From: Williamsia sp. DF01-3
GTDB taxonomy: Bacteria; Actinomycetota; Actinomycetes; Mycobacteriales; Mycobacteriaceae
Direction: 5' to 3'
Assembly: GCF_023051145.1 (NCBI RefSeq)
Contig: NZ_JALKFS010000005.1
Coordinates: 1,364,001 to 1,428,000 of the forward strand
Length of the DNA: 64,000 nt
Every line of letters begins with the position of its first letter. Position 1 is the first letter of the stretch. The notes beneath the pieces are model-generated. The model did not search any database and was not told where the DNA came from. It saw nothing but the letters and a program-made list of their open reading frames with translations. The translations under genes and the position numbers were made by a program. Positions 46,778 to 55,610 of the stretch are shown piece after piece.

Positions 46778-48331
46778 GTGACCGAGCTGTCGATCAACAG
46801 CAAGAACCTGTTAGACGCCGACGAGCCTGAGAACGAGCCACGCGAAGAATGTGGCGTGTTCGGTGTCTGGGCACCCGGTGAAGATGTTGCAAAGCTCACC
46901 TATTACGGCTTGTATGCCTTGCAACACAGAGGCCAGGAGGCTGCGGGCATCGCCGTGGCCGACGGCTCGCAGGTCTTGGTGTTCAAAGACCTGGGGCTCG
47001 TCTCGCAGGTGTTCGACGAGCAGACCCTCGGCGCCATGCAGGGCCACGTGGCCATCGGCCACTGCCGCTACAGCACCACCGGATCCACCACCTGGGAAAA
47101 CTCCCAGCCCATCTTCCGTACCACCGCCGCAGGCACAGGCGTGGCGCTCGGTCACAACGGAAACCTCGTCAACACCTCCGACCTGGCAAGCAAGGCCCGT
47201 GATTTCGGGTTGATGGATTCGCGGCGCGCCGGCGGCGCCACCTCGGATTCGGACGTCGTCGGGGCGCTGCTGGCCCATGGCGCGGCGGACTCGACCATCG
47301 AGCAGGCCGCGATGGAGTTGCTCCCGACCCTTCGGGGTGCGTTCTGCCTGACCTTCATGGACGAGCACACGCTGTACGCGGCGCGCGATCCTCACGGCGT
47401 CCGGCCACTGTGCCTCGGTCGTCTCGACCGCGGATGGGTGGTGGCGTCCGAGACCGCAGCCCTCGACATCGTCGGCGCGTCCTACGTCCGTGAGATCGAG
47501 CCGGGCGAACTGCTCGCCATCGACGCCGACGGCGTCCGCAGCTCGCGCTTCGCCGAGGCCACGCCCAAGGGTTGCGTGTTCGAATACGTCTACCTCGCCC
47601 GGCCCGACAGTGTCATCAACGGACGCTCGGTGCACACCACCCGGGTGGAGATCGGTCGCCGGCTGGCGCGCGAGTTCCCGGCCGAGGGCGACCTCGTCAT
47701 CCCCGTACCCGAATCGGGCACACCTGCCGCGGTCGGATACGCCCAGGAGTCGGGGATCCCCTACGGCCAGGGGCTGATGAAAAACGCCTACGTGGGTCGT
47801 ACCTTCATCCAGCCGTCACAGACCATCCGTCAGCTGGGCATCCGGCTCAAACTCAACCCTCTCAAAGAGGTCATCCGCGGGAAGCGGCTTGTGGTCGTGG
47901 ACGATTCGATCGTCCGCGGTAACACGCAGCGCGCGTTGATCCGAATGCTCCGCGAGGCAGGCGCGGCCGAGGTGCACGTGCGCATCGCATCGAGCCCCGT
48001 GCGCTGGCCATGCTTCTACGGCATCGACTTCGCATCGCCCGCCGAACTCATCGCCAACGGCACGGACTCCGAAGAACATCTCGTGGAAGGCGTCCGGCAC
48101 GCCATCGGGGCAGACTCCCTCGGCTACATCAGTACCGACGAGATGATCGCCGCCACCGAGCAGTCCGCCGACAACCTCTGCGCCGCATGCTTCACCGGGG
48201 AGTACCCGATCGAGCTGCCCAAGGAGACATCCATGGGCAAGGCGGTTCTCGAGACGATGCTCAAGAATGCCGCGACGGGCACCGAGGTGCTCGCCGACAA
48301 CGACAACGTGAGTGCGATCCGCCGGCCCTAG
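46778..48331 (+). CDS. purF: Amidophosphoribosyltransferase
   Basis: 517 residues: an N-terminal nucleophile glutaminase with propeptide and catalytic Cys25 (EECGVFGVW), then RHRGQEAAG-type glutaminase residues, and a PRPP-binding domain with LVVVDDSIVRGNT. Cysteines in KGCVFEY, RWPCFYGID and NLCAACF fit the [4Fe-4S] Bacillus-type enzyme. It commits PRPP and glutamine to purine synthesis. GTG 46778 has GGGAG at 46768-46772; an earlier GTG frame to 46736 is less likely. Followed by a hairpin and purM. Confidence 0.96.
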   Translation: MTELSINSKNLLDADEPENEPREECGVFGVWAPGEDVAKLTYYGLYALQHRGQEAAGIAVADGSQVLVFKDLGLVSQVFDEQTLGAMQGHVAIGHCRYSTTGSTTWENSQPIFRTTAAGTGVALGHNGNLVNTSDLASKARDFGLMDSRRAGGATSDSDVVGALLAHGAADSTIEQAAMELLPTLRGAFCLTFMDEHTLYAARDPHGVRPLCLGRLDRGWVVASETAALDIVGASYVREIEPGELLAIDADGVRSSRFAEATPKGCVFEYVYLARPDSVINGRSVHTTRVEIGRRLAREFPAEGDLVIPVPESGTPAAVGYAQESGIPYGQGLMKNAYVGRTFIQPSQTIRQLGIRLKLNPLKEVIRGKRLVVVDDSIVRGNTQRALIRMLREAGAAEVHVRIASSPVRWPCFYGIDFASPAELIANGTDSEEHLVEGVRHAIGADSLGYISTDEMIAATEQSADNLCAACFTGEYPIELPKETSMGKAVLETMLKNAATGTEVLADNDNVSAIRRP

Positions 48332-48353
48332 GCCACAGTCACCGTTTGCGGTT

Positions 48354-48383
48354 CCGAGTCACCCTGGCGTGGGGATGACTCGG
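48354..48383. terminator. Terminator-like hairpin after purF
   Basis: CCGAGTCA (48354-48361) pairs with TGACTCGG (48376-48383), 14-base loop, 22 bases after the purF stop. A second perfect repeat, GGCAGCC/GGCTGCC (48503-48518), lies just before purM. Confidence 0.5.
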
Positions 48384-48546
48384 TACCCCGTCGAGTGTCC
48401 GCCTTGCGCAGTTTCCGGTTGTTCGCCGATGTAGGCAATGCACGTCGCCAGAACTCATCGGGTGCACCTCGGGTAGCGTGAGACCGGATTATTCGCCACC
48501 ACGGCAGCCCCGGCTGCCGGACTTCGAGAACGGGAACCACACGCCG

Positions 48547-49641
48547 ATGACCGACAACGAGCCCAGCAACGCCTCATATGCTGCGGCGGGAGTGGACATC
48601 GATGCCGGTGAGCGAGCAGTGGAGCTGTTCGCCCCGCATGCAAAGCGCACGCTGCGTCCCGAGGTCATGGGTGGACTCGGAGGCTTTGCCGGCCTGTTCA
48701 AGCTCAAGGGCGGCTACCGCGAGCCGGTTCTCGCGTCGTCCACCGACGGTGTGGGAACAAAGATCGCCGTGGCACAGGCCATGGGCAAGCACGACACGCT
48801 CGGCCGCGACCTCGTGGCGATGGTGGTCGACGACCTCGTCGTCTGCGGTGCCGAACCGCTGTTCCTCCAGGACTACATCGCCGTCGGCAAGGTTGTCCCC
48901 GAGGTCGTCGCAGAGTTGGTCAAGGGAATCGCCGATGGTTGCGTCGAGGCCGGGTGCGCGCTGCTCGGCGGCGAGACGGCCGAACACCCGGGTTTGATGG
49001 CAGAGGGCGACTACGACCTGTCAGCCACCGGCGTGGGCATCGTCGAGGCCGACGCAGTGCTCTCGCCGGACCGCGTGCGGCCCGGTGACGTCGTGATCGC
49101 AATGGGCAGCAGCGGCCTGCACTCGAACGGATACTCGCTGGCGCGCAAGGTGTTGCTCGAGTGGGGCCACATGGACCTCGGCGGGCACGTCGAAGAGTTC
49201 GAGCGCACCCTCGGCGAAGAGTTGCTGGAGCCCACTCGTATCTACGCCAAGGACTGCCTTGCCCTGGCTGCGGAGACCGACGTCCGGACGTTCTCACACG
49301 TCACCGGGGGCGGATTGGCCGACAACCTGGCCCGGGTCATCCCCAGTGGCCTGGTCGCAGAACTCGACCGCGGCACCTGGTCGCCGGCACCGATCTTCCA
49401 GATGATCGCCCAGCGCGGACGCGTGGAACGTACCGAGATGGAACGGACCTTCAACATGGGCGTCGGGATGGTCGCCGTGGTGGCGCCCGAAGACACCGAC
49501 CGCGCATTGGCCGTCCTGACTGCTCGCCACCTTGATTGCTGGGTGCTGGGATCGATCAAGAAGTCCCACACGACAAGCCCGGGGGATCACAAGAAGAAGA
49601 CCGGGGTTGCCGAGCTGATGGGCGAACACCCGCGGTTCTAG
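48547..49641 (+). CDS. purM: Phosphoribosylformylglycinamidine cyclo-ligase
   Basis: A 364-residue AIR synthase: YAAAGVDIDAGERAV at the N-terminus, LASSTDGVGTKIAVA, MVVDDLVVCGAEPLFLQDYIAVGK and GSSGLHSNGYSLARK. It closes the imidazole ring of FGAM to AIR using ATP. ATG 48547 is family-typical; a longer frame to 48478 has no ribosome-binding site. The 215-base gap from purF contains two inverted repeats, so purM may have its own promoter. Confidence 0.96.
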   Translation: MTDNEPSNASYAAAGVDIDAGERAVELFAPHAKRTLRPEVMGGLGGFAGLFKLKGGYREPVLASSTDGVGTKIAVAQAMGKHDTLGRDLVAMVVDDLVVCGAEPLFLQDYIAVGKVVPEVVAELVKGIADGCVEAGCALLGGETAEHPGLMAEGDYDLSATGVGIVEADAVLSPDRVRPGDVVIAMGSSGLHSNGYSLARKVLLEWGHMDLGGHVEEFERTLGEELLEPTRIYAKDCLALAAETDVRTFSHVTGGGLADNLARVIPSGLVAELDRGTWSPAPIFQMIAQRGRVERTEMERTFNMGVGMVAVVAPEDTDRALAVLTARHLDCWVLGSIKKSHTTSPGDHKKKTGVAELMGEHPRF

Positions 49642-49740
49642 ACCGAAAGGAAGCGGCGGCCTGGTCGGGGTGTGCCCGATCAGGATTGCGACCCGATCAC
49701 GGATATGCCGAGTGGCCCGCCCTGACCGGGAGTCGCCTCA

Positions 49741-49786
49741 GGGGGTTGTCAAGAGTGGTGGTTCGAACCAGATGGCCCGAACCCCC
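49741..49786. terminator. Nested hairpin between purM and DUF3073
   Basis: GGGGGTT (49741-49747) pairs with AACCCCC (49780-49786) around an inner perfect 12-bp palindrome TGGTTCGAACCA (49759-49770). It lies between convergent genes and probably terminates both. Confidence 0.6.
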
Positions 49787-49797
49787 GGCTCGCCTTG

Positions 49798-49977
49798 TCA
49801 GGCTCGCCGCCAACTCTCCTCATCGGACCACCGATCGTCCGTGAACCCATCGTTCGGTTCAGCGGAATCGCCACCCGACAGCTCTCGCTGCAAGCTGTCG
49901 AAGTCGGTGTTCGGTGAGCTGTACTTAAGTTCACGAGCAACTTTAGTTTGCTTCGCCTTCGCCCGGCCGCGGCCCAT
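49798..49977 (-). CDS. DUF3073 small protein (Rv0810c-like)
   Basis: A 59-residue acidic-tailed protein starting MGRGRAKAKQTKVARELKYSS, the hallmark of the actinobacterial DUF3073 family, whose role is unknown. Start at ATG 49977 with a G-rich leader. Position next to purM matches M. tuberculosis Rv0810c. Confidence 0.9.
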   Translation of the reverse strand: MGRGRAKAKQTKVARELKYSSPNTDFDSLQRELSGGDSAEPNDGFTDDRWSDEESWRRA

Positions 49978-50029
49978 AGGGGACCCCCTCGCGCAATGAA
50001 GGGGCGGCCAAACACGTGGCGGCCCCATT

Positions 50030-50060
50030 CTGTGTTTACAAATATGGTCGTGAAACACAG
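50030..50060. promoter_or_regulatory. Inverted repeat upstream of DUF3073
   Basis: CTGTGTTT (50030-50037) and AAACACAG (50053-50060) form a perfect 8-bp inverted repeat with a 15-base AT-rich centre, 53 bases before the DUF3073 start. Possible operator of the DUF3073 promoter; regulator unknown. Confidence 0.35.
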
Positions 50061-50113
50061 TCTAGCGTGCTCGCAAGCGTGATGCGGACCGGCTCGGCGG
50101 GGGCCCGCTGAAT

Positions 50114-50758
50114 TTACCTGCTCTTCTTGCGAAGCCACCGCTCTGCGTCCCGCACGACCTTCGGCGGAAGACTGTCGGCGGCCAGCAGTTCTACCAAAGC
50201 ATCACGGTCAGGGCCGGTGATCAGATGCCGGACCAGAACCCCGTGATCCGGCCGGGAAATGACCCTGACCACATCACCCGCTGTCACGGCACCCGGCTGG
50301 ACCACGCGGAGATAACAGCCCACGTCGGCCTGGGCGTTGAAGCGCTTGATCCAGTTCTCCTCCTGCGCCCAGTCGGCGAAGGTGCGGCAGGGGGTACGCG
50401 CAATCGTGACCTCCAGTTCGAGAGTGTCACCGACCTTCCAGCGCTCTCCGATCACCGCATCGGTCGTGGCTACGCCTGCGATCCGGAGGTTCTCGCCGAA
50501 CCATCCGTACGGCAGCTCTCGATCCAGTTCCGTTGCCCATCGCTGGGCCTCGTCTTCGCTGTAGGCGTAAACAGCCTGATCGAGTCCGCCGTGGTGTTTG
50601 ATGTCGCGGACATGGTCGATGTCGAGGCCGTTCTCGTTCACGTCCACCGGACCGTCGATCGCCCGCTTGTCGATGGCGCTGATCCCGACACCACCCGCCA
50701 GGCGATGCTCCTCGTGCACGGCGCACACGGCCAGCACCGTGCCCTCGGCCAAGCTCAC
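50114..50758 (-). CDS. MOSC-domain protein (YiiM-like)
   Basis: A 214-residue MOSC protein: VDVNENGLDIDHVRDIKHHGGLDQAVYAYSEDEAQRW (30-75), GWFGENLRIAG and TIARTPCRTFADW with the conserved cysteine. MOSC domains bind molybdopterin or transfer sulfur; YiiM-type proteins reduce N-hydroxylated compounds. GTG 50758 has GAGGGG just upstream, inside an 18-bp repeat shared with the end of the ygfZ gene. Confidence 0.88.
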   Translation of the reverse strand: MSLAEGTVLAVCAVHEEHRLAGGVGISAIDKRAIDGPVDVNENGLDIDHVRDIKHHGGLDQAVYAYSEDEAQRWATELDRELPYGWFGENLRIAGVATTDAVIGERWKVGDTLELEVTIARTPCRTFADWAQEENWIKRFNAQADVGCYLRVVQPGAVTAGDVVRVISRPDHGVLVRHLITGPDRDALVELLAADSLPPKVVRDAERWLRKKSR

Positions 50759-50832
50759 CTGCCCCTCAACTTCTCGGTGTGTCGGCCGGCCAAGTAGGTG
50801 CTCACCATCGTCATCTGCCCCTCAACTTCTCG
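50759..50832. repeat. 18-bp direct repeat at the ygfZ 3' end
   Basis: CTGCCCCTCAACTTCTCG occurs at 50759-50776 and 50815-50832. On the coding strand the second copy encodes the last residues (EKLRGR) and the stop of the ygfZ-like gene; the first provides the ribosome-binding site of the MOSC gene. This suggests a small local duplication. Confidence 0.7.
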
Positions 50833-51935
50833 ATTGCAGCCCGTCCGGCCTGCACCCGGTCATCAGCCGGGACCGAAGAGGGATCGATGGCCGCGGTCGT
50901 CCCGCCGGTCTCGAGGGCTGTGTCGGCAGGCACACCCCGCTTGACCAAAGCGAGCGCGATCGGCCCGTACTCGAAGTGTTCGACAACGGTGCCGATCCGA
51001 CCGACCGCGCGTCCACCCGCGGTGACGGGATCACCGGTGACTGGGCGGCTGTCGGCACTGCCGTCGAGGTGGAGCAGGAGCAGTTGCCGGGGAGGCTTGC
51101 CGAGATTGTGCACGCGGGCAACGGTCTCCTGCCCCCGGTAACACCCCTTGTTCAGGTGCACCGCACCCATCTCATCCGGCGACCCGATCCAGTTCACTTC
51201 ATGAGGGATCGCGCGGTCATCGGTGTCGATGCCCAGTCGGGGTCGCAGAGCGGCGACCCGAAGAGCTTCGTGAGCCCACGAACCTGCAGGGCGCACGCCG
51301 ACCGCGGTCAGGCTCGACCACCACGTGATCAGCTGGTCGGCCGGGATGACCAGGTCGATGGCCTCGACGGAGGCATGCTCACCGAGAGCCGGCATCACCC
51401 GCCAGAACCCGCCGTCGGCCAACGGCCCGGCGTCGTAGACCGATGCCGTCGGGGGTACGCCGAGCAACTGTGCGACGGCACCTGCACGGGTTTGCGGCCC
51501 CAGCAGGCTCAGTACCGCCATGTCCGGGCGCGTGGCGACCTCGACCTTTGCCCAGAAGATCATCTTCGTCAGGAACGCGGCCAACGGCTCGCCGCGATGC
51601 GCCTCGGTGTCGATCCACGTGGTGCCGTCGAGGTCGGTCTGGATGAAGTGATCTTCGATCCGGCCGTTCCCGTCGAGGCTGAGGTTCTCCGCGCTGCGTC
51701 CGTCCGCGAGGTCGGTGACGAACTGACTGGAGATGGTGTTGAGCCAGCTGAGCCGCTCGTCGCCGGTGAGGGCGATGACGCTGCGATGCGAACGGTCGAT
51801 CACCACCGCCGAGGTGGTCGCAGCACGTTGCTCACCGAAAGGGTCACCGAAGTGCCACGCCACTGCTTCGTCTGGGGAATTTTCCGGGCCACCGACTGCG
51901 CCTGAGGCGCGTAATGAATCCAACAAAACAGTCAC
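50811..51935 (-). CDS. ygfZ: Folate-binding YgfZ/GcvT-like protein (Rv0811c-like)
   Basis: A 374-residue T-protein-like product with the YgfZ signature KGCYRGQETVARVHNLGK (about residues 262-279), the conserved cysteine used in tetrahydrofolate-dependent repair and assembly of Fe-S clusters. GTG 51935 is six bases downstream of TACGAT (leaderless). Divergent from pabC, as in M. tuberculosis Rv0811c/Rv0812. Confidence 0.9.
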   Translation of the reverse strand: MTVLLDSLRASGAVGGPENSPDEAVAWHFGDPFGEQRAATTSAVVIDRSHRSVIALTGDERLSWLNTISSQFVTDLADGRSAENLSLDGNGRIEDHFIQTDLDGTTWIDTEAHRGEPLAAFLTKMIFWAKVEVATRPDMAVLSLLGPQTRAGAVAQLLGVPPTASVYDAGPLADGGFWRVMPALGEHASVEAIDLVIPADQLITWWSSLTAVGVRPAGSWAHEALRVAALRPRLGIDTDDRAIPHEVNWIGSPDEMGAVHLNKGCYRGQETVARVHNLGKPPRQLLLLHLDGSADSRPVTGDPVTAGGRAVGRIGTVVEHFEYGPIALALVKRGVPADTALETGGTTAAIDPSSVPADDRVQAGRAAIEKLRGR

Positions 51936-51941
51936 GTCATC

Positions 51942-51947
51942 ATCGTA
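51942..51947 (-). promoter_or_regulatory. -10 hexamer for leaderless ygfZ
   Basis: TACGAT on the minus strand, six bases before GTG 51935, with no ribosome-binding site. Confidence 0.6.
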
Positions 51948-51960
51948 CGAGCGTGCTCGC

Positions 51961-51966
51961 TACTCT
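51961..51966 (+). promoter_or_regulatory. -10 hexamer for leaderless pabC
   Basis: TACTCT on the plus strand, seven bases before ATG 51974, with no ribosome-binding site; back to back with the ygfZ promoter. Confidence 0.6.
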
Positions 51967-51973
51967 TGCCGTC

Positions 51974-52885
51974 ATGGCTCAACCGATCTTGGTGACTGTC
52001 GACGGCGCGGTACTCGACCCCGACGTGCCGATCCTGCATGCGGACGACCTTGCTGCGGTCCGAGGCGACGGGATCTTCGAAACCCTCCTCGTTCGTGATG
52101 GGCGGGCTCGCGTGGTCGATCTGCATCTGCAGCGGCTCTCGCGCAGCGCCAAGGCGCTCGATCTGCCTGCTCCCGACGAAGAGAAATGGGCCGAGGCGAT
52201 CGCGACTGGTGCCAGGGTCTGGGCGGAGGCCAACGGCAACGCCGAGGGGCTCATGCGGCTGGTCTACTCACGCGGACGGGAGTCGGCGCCCGTCGACGCC
52301 GCGCCTCCGCGGGCCCGCGACGAGACCGGGCTCACCCGTGAGGCGAACGCGGCCACCGAATATCTGACAGTCGGGCCGGTCGCCGAACGGGCTGCGAAGG
52401 TCCGTGAGAACGGGGTGAAGGTCATCACCGCTCCCCGTGGATACTCGGTCGATCTCGCCGCGGTGGCCCCGTGGCAATTGCTCGGCGCCAAAACCCTCAG
52501 CTATGCCACGAACATGGCTGCGCTGCGGTACGCCGCCGAGCAAGGCGCCGACGACGTCATCTACACCAGCAGCGAGGGCTATGTGCTCGAGAGCCCGCGG
52601 TCGACGGTCATCGTGGTCGAGGGCAAACGGTTGATCACACCGCCACCCGAGATCGGCATCCTCGGCGGCACCACCCAGCAGGCCCTGTTCGCCCAAGGCG
52701 AGAAGGACGGTTGGGAGACTGAGGTTCACGCCCTGCGTCCGGCAGACCTCATCTGTGCCGACTCGGTGTGGTTGGTGTCCAGCATCACGTTGGCCACCCG
52801 CGTCATCGAGCTCAACGGTTACTCGATGGCGACTCCTGTTCGCCCACAGGACTTTTCAGCTTTGGTAGACCGAGCAATCGACTGA
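51974..52885 (+). CDS. pabC: Aminodeoxychorismate lyase
   Basis: A 303-residue class IV PLP enzyme: HADDLAAVRGDGIFETLLVRDG near the N-terminus, catalytic Lys173 in LLGAKTLSYATNM, and EGYVLESPRSTVIVV plus ILGGTTQQALF. It splits aminodeoxychorismate to p-aminobenzoate and pyruvate for folate synthesis. ATG 51974 is leaderless. A longer frame to 51914 would overlap the divergent gene's start. Confidence 0.92.
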   Translation: MAQPILVTVDGAVLDPDVPILHADDLAAVRGDGIFETLLVRDGRARVVDLHLQRLSRSAKALDLPAPDEEKWAEAIATGARVWAEANGNAEGLMRLVYSRGRESAPVDAAPPRARDETGLTREANAATEYLTVGPVAERAAKVRENGVKVITAPRGYSVDLAAVAPWQLLGAKTLSYATNMAALRYAAEQGADDVIYTSSEGYVLESPRSTVIVVEGKRLITPPPEIGILGGTTQQALFAQGEKDGWETEVHALRPADLICADSVWLVSSITLATRVIELNGYSMATPVRPQDFSALVDRAID

Positions 52886-52972
52886 TCTGACCCGCCGTTC
52901 GGCATCGGTGAAGGTGCCCGGCGCCACACCTGTTTTGCTTGTTCGCCGTCCGCGCCCGGGCGTACGCTGCAT

Positions 52973-52991
52973 CTACTACCTCTCGTAGTAG
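52973..52991. promoter_or_regulatory. Inverted repeat upstream of cydA
   Basis: CTACTAC-CTCTC-GTAGTAG is a perfect 7-bp inverted repeat 22 bases before the cydA start at 53014. It is a candidate operator for redox or respiratory control of cydABDC. Confidence 0.45.
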
Positions 52992-53013
52992 CGACTCGGC
53001 GAATGAGGCAAAA

Positions 53014-54531
53014 ATGGACGCTCTTGACGTCTCGCGGTGGCAGTTCGGGATCACCACCGTCTATCACTTCATCCTGGTACCGCTGACGATCGGACTCGCT
53101 CCGATGGTTGCGGTGATGCAGACCGTGTGGGTCGTCACCGGCCGCGAGCAGTGGTATCGCGCCACCAAGTTCTTCGGGAAGTTGCTGCTGATCAACTTCG
53201 CCCTCGGCGTCGCCACCGGCATCGTCCAGGAGTTCCAATTCGGGATGAACTGGAGCGAGTACAGCAGATTTGTCGGGGACGTGTTCGGCGGCCCGCTGGC
53301 GCTCGAAGGCCTCGTCGCCTTCTTCATGGAGTCGACCTTCCTGGGTCTCTGGATCTTCGGCTGGGATCGCCTGCCCAAGAAGATCCATCTGCTGACGATC
53401 TGGATGGTTGCCATCGGCGTCAACGCGTCCGCGTGGTTCATCGTCGCTGCGAACTCGTGGATGCAGCACCCGGTAGGGGCGCAGTGGAACGAGGAAAAGC
53501 AGCGTCCAGAGCTCAAGAGCCTGTGGGACGTGATGACCAACAGCACCACGTTGGCGGCTTTCCCGCACACCATCGCCGGCGCGTTCCTCACCGCCGGCAC
53601 CTTCGTCGCGGGGATCGGCTGCTGGTGGATGGTGCGAAACATGCGGCAGGCCAAGCGGTCCGAAGGCGCCGAGGCGGGCCGACTGGAGGCCGATGCGCGG
53701 ACGCTGTACCGCCCGGTGACCCGCTTGGCCCTGTGGGTGATGATCGTCAGCGGCGTGGCCCTCGCCATCACCGGTGACGCGCAGGCCAAGCTCATGTTCG
53801 AACAGCAACCGATGAAGATGGCGTCGGCCGAGTCGCTGTGCGAGACCGAAAGCGGTGCAAGCTTTTCCATCCTTGCCATCGGCACCCAGAACAACTGCGA
53901 GTCCGTCACGCATCTGATCGAGGTGCCCAAGGCGTTGTCCTTCCTGGCCGACTACGACTTCAACTCCACCCTGCAGGGTGTCGAAGACCTGCAGGCGCAG
54001 CACGAGGCGAACTTCGGTCCCGGCAACTACAAGCCGAATCTCTTTGTCACGTACTGGGCGTTCCGTGCCATGATCGGATGGGCCCTCGGCTCGGCGGCGC
54101 TGGCTCTTCTCGCGCTCTGGTTCACGCGCGGTGGCCGTATCCCCGACTCGAAGCGCTTCGGGACATTTGCCATCTGGATGATCCCGACCCCGTTCTTGGC
54201 CAACAGTTCTGGCTGGATCTTCACCGAGATGGGGCGTCAGCCCTGGATGGTGGCACCCAATCCGACGGGTCTGTCGCAGGTGCACCTGACCGTGCAAGAG
54301 GGCGTCAGCCGGCACTCGGGCTACCTCGTCCTCACGTCGTTGATCATCTTCACCCTCCTCTACGGAGTTCTCGGCCTTATCTGGTTCACGTTGTTGCGCA
54401 AGTACACCCGCGAGGGTCCACAACCGTCCGACTCCGGGCCCCCGGTCGGTGGGTCGGGCAACGACGGCGACGGCAGTGGTCGCGATGACGACGACGCCGA
54501 TGACGTCAAACAACTCTCGTTCGCTTACTGA
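53014..54531 (+). CDS. cydA: Cytochrome bd ubiquinol oxidase subunit I
   Basis: A 505-residue integral membrane protein. His18 in FGITTVYHF is the heme ligand near the N-terminus, the region EFQFGMNWSEYSRFVGD follows, and the quinol-loop motif GRQPWMVAPNPTG lies near residue 407 (short Q-loop). It oxidises menaquinol/ubiquinol and reduces oxygen at high affinity. ATG 53014 fits the family N-terminus MDALDVSRWQFG; a longer frame to 52939 would cover the operator. The C-terminal tail is Asp/Gly-rich. First gene of cydABDC. Confidence 0.96.
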   Translation: MDALDVSRWQFGITTVYHFILVPLTIGLAPMVAVMQTVWVVTGREQWYRATKFFGKLLLINFALGVATGIVQEFQFGMNWSEYSRFVGDVFGGPLALEGLVAFFMESTFLGLWIFGWDRLPKKIHLLTIWMVAIGVNASAWFIVAANSWMQHPVGAQWNEEKQRPELKSLWDVMTNSTTLAAFPHTIAGAFLTAGTFVAGIGCWWMVRNMRQAKRSEGAEAGRLEADARTLYRPVTRLALWVMIVSGVALAITGDAQAKLMFEQQPMKMASAESLCETESGASFSILAIGTQNNCESVTHLIEVPKALSFLADYDFNSTLQGVEDLQAQHEANFGPGNYKPNLFVTYWAFRAMIGWALGSAALALLALWFTRGGRIPDSKRFGTFAIWMIPTPFLANSSGWIFTEMGRQPWMVAPNPTGLSQVHLTVQEGVSRHSGYLVLTSLIIFTLLYGVLGLIWFTLLRKYTREGPQPSDSGPPVGGSGNDGDGSGRDDDDADDVKQLSFAY

Positions 54532-54548
54532 AAGGCCGAGGTGACGTG

Positions 54549-55610
54549 ATGAGCCTTGCTGAGTTCTGGTTCGCACTCGTCGGAGTGCTGTTCCTCGGCT
54601 ACTTCGTACTCGAGGGTTTCGACTTCGGGGTCGGGATGCTCATGCCATTTCTGGGCCGGGCGAAGGACGGGGTGTCCGGGGACACCAGGCGACGGGTCAT
54701 GCTCAACACCATCGGCCCGGTGTGGGACGGCAACGAGGTGTGGTTGATCACCGGCGGTGGCGCTCTGTTCGCGGCCTTTCCTGCCTGGTACGCAACGATG
54801 TTCAGCACCTTCTATCTCCCGTTGCTGCTCATCCTCGTCGGGCTGATCACCCGGGTCGTCTCCATCGAGTGGCGTGGGAAGATCGACGACCCTCGGTGGC
54901 GTCGGTGGGCTGACGTCGGTATCGGGCTCGGCTCGTGGCTGCCGGCCGTTCTGTGGGGCGTCGCGTTCGCCAATCTGGTGCGCGGACTTCCCATCGACGG
55001 TGAGGAGCAGTTCACCGGCAACATCCTCGACCTGCTGTCTCCGTACGCGCTGCTCGGCGGCGCCGCCACCGCCTTGTTGTTCATCACCCACGGCGCGGTG
55101 TTCCTGGCACTCAAGACCGGTGGCGACATGCAGCGTGAATCCATGAGGACCGCAGCCTGGCTCGCCGTTCCGACCACCATCGTCACCGCGGTGTGGGGTG
55201 TGTGGACCCAGCTGGCCTACGGCAAGGGATGGACATGGGTGGCGCTGGCGGTTGCCGCGGTGGCCGTCGTCGCCGCCACGGCGCTGGCCTGGATGCGAAG
55301 GGAGGGATGGGCATTCGTTGCCACCTGTTTCGCCATCTTCGGTGTGGTGGTCCTGATCCTCGGGTCGATGTTCCCCAACGTCATCCCGTCCACAACCGAC
55401 CCGGCCTTCCACATGACCATCGAGGGGAGTGCGTCGAGTCATCACACATTGGTGGTGATCACCTGGGCGGCAGCGTTCATCACCCCCGTCGTGCTCGCCT
55501 ACCAGGGTTGGACGTATTGGGTGTTCCGCCAGCGCATCTCGACATCCCAGATTCCCCCGTCCATCGGGCTGGCACTACGCGATCGAAAAGCTGCCGAGGC
55601 ACGGAGATGA
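54549..55610 (+). CDS. cydB: Cytochrome bd ubiquinol oxidase subunit II
   Basis: A 353-residue polytopic subunit: LAEFWFALVGVLFLGYFVLEGFDFGVGML, WDGNEVWLITGGGALFAAFPAWYATMFS and TRVVSIEWRGK. It pairs with CydA in the oxidase. ATG 54549 (a GTG at 54546 is next to it) with GAGG upstream. Its stop overlaps the cydD start. Confidence 0.95.
   Translation: MSLAEFWFALVGVLFLGYFVLEGFDFGVGMLMPFLGRAKDGVSGDTRRRVMLNTIGPVWDGNEVWLITGGGALFAAFPAWYATMFSTFYLPLLLILVGLITRVVSIEWRGKIDDPRWRRWADVGIGLGSWLPAVLWGVAFANLVRGLPIDGEEQFTGNILDLLSPYALLGGAATALLFITHGAVFLALKTGGDMQRESMRTAAWLAVPTTIVTAVWGVWTQLAYGKGWTWVALAVAAVAVVAATALAWMRREGWAFVATCFAIFGVVVLILGSMFPNVIPSTTDPAFHMTIEGSASSHHTLVVITWAAAFITPVVLAYQGWTYWVFRQRISTSQIPPSIGLALRDRKAAEARR

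Noticed and set aside
49751-49786. GGTTCGAACC resembles a tRNA T-arm, suggesting a tRNA or att fragment.
   Set aside because: No acceptor stem, anticodon arm or CCA context can be formed around it; it is the inner palindrome of a terminator-like hairpin between convergent genes.
52819-54576. A 585-codon open frame on the minus strand over cydA.
   Set aside because: It is antisense to a clear cydA and rich in Arg, Glu, Asp and Gly, typical of high-GC antisense translation.
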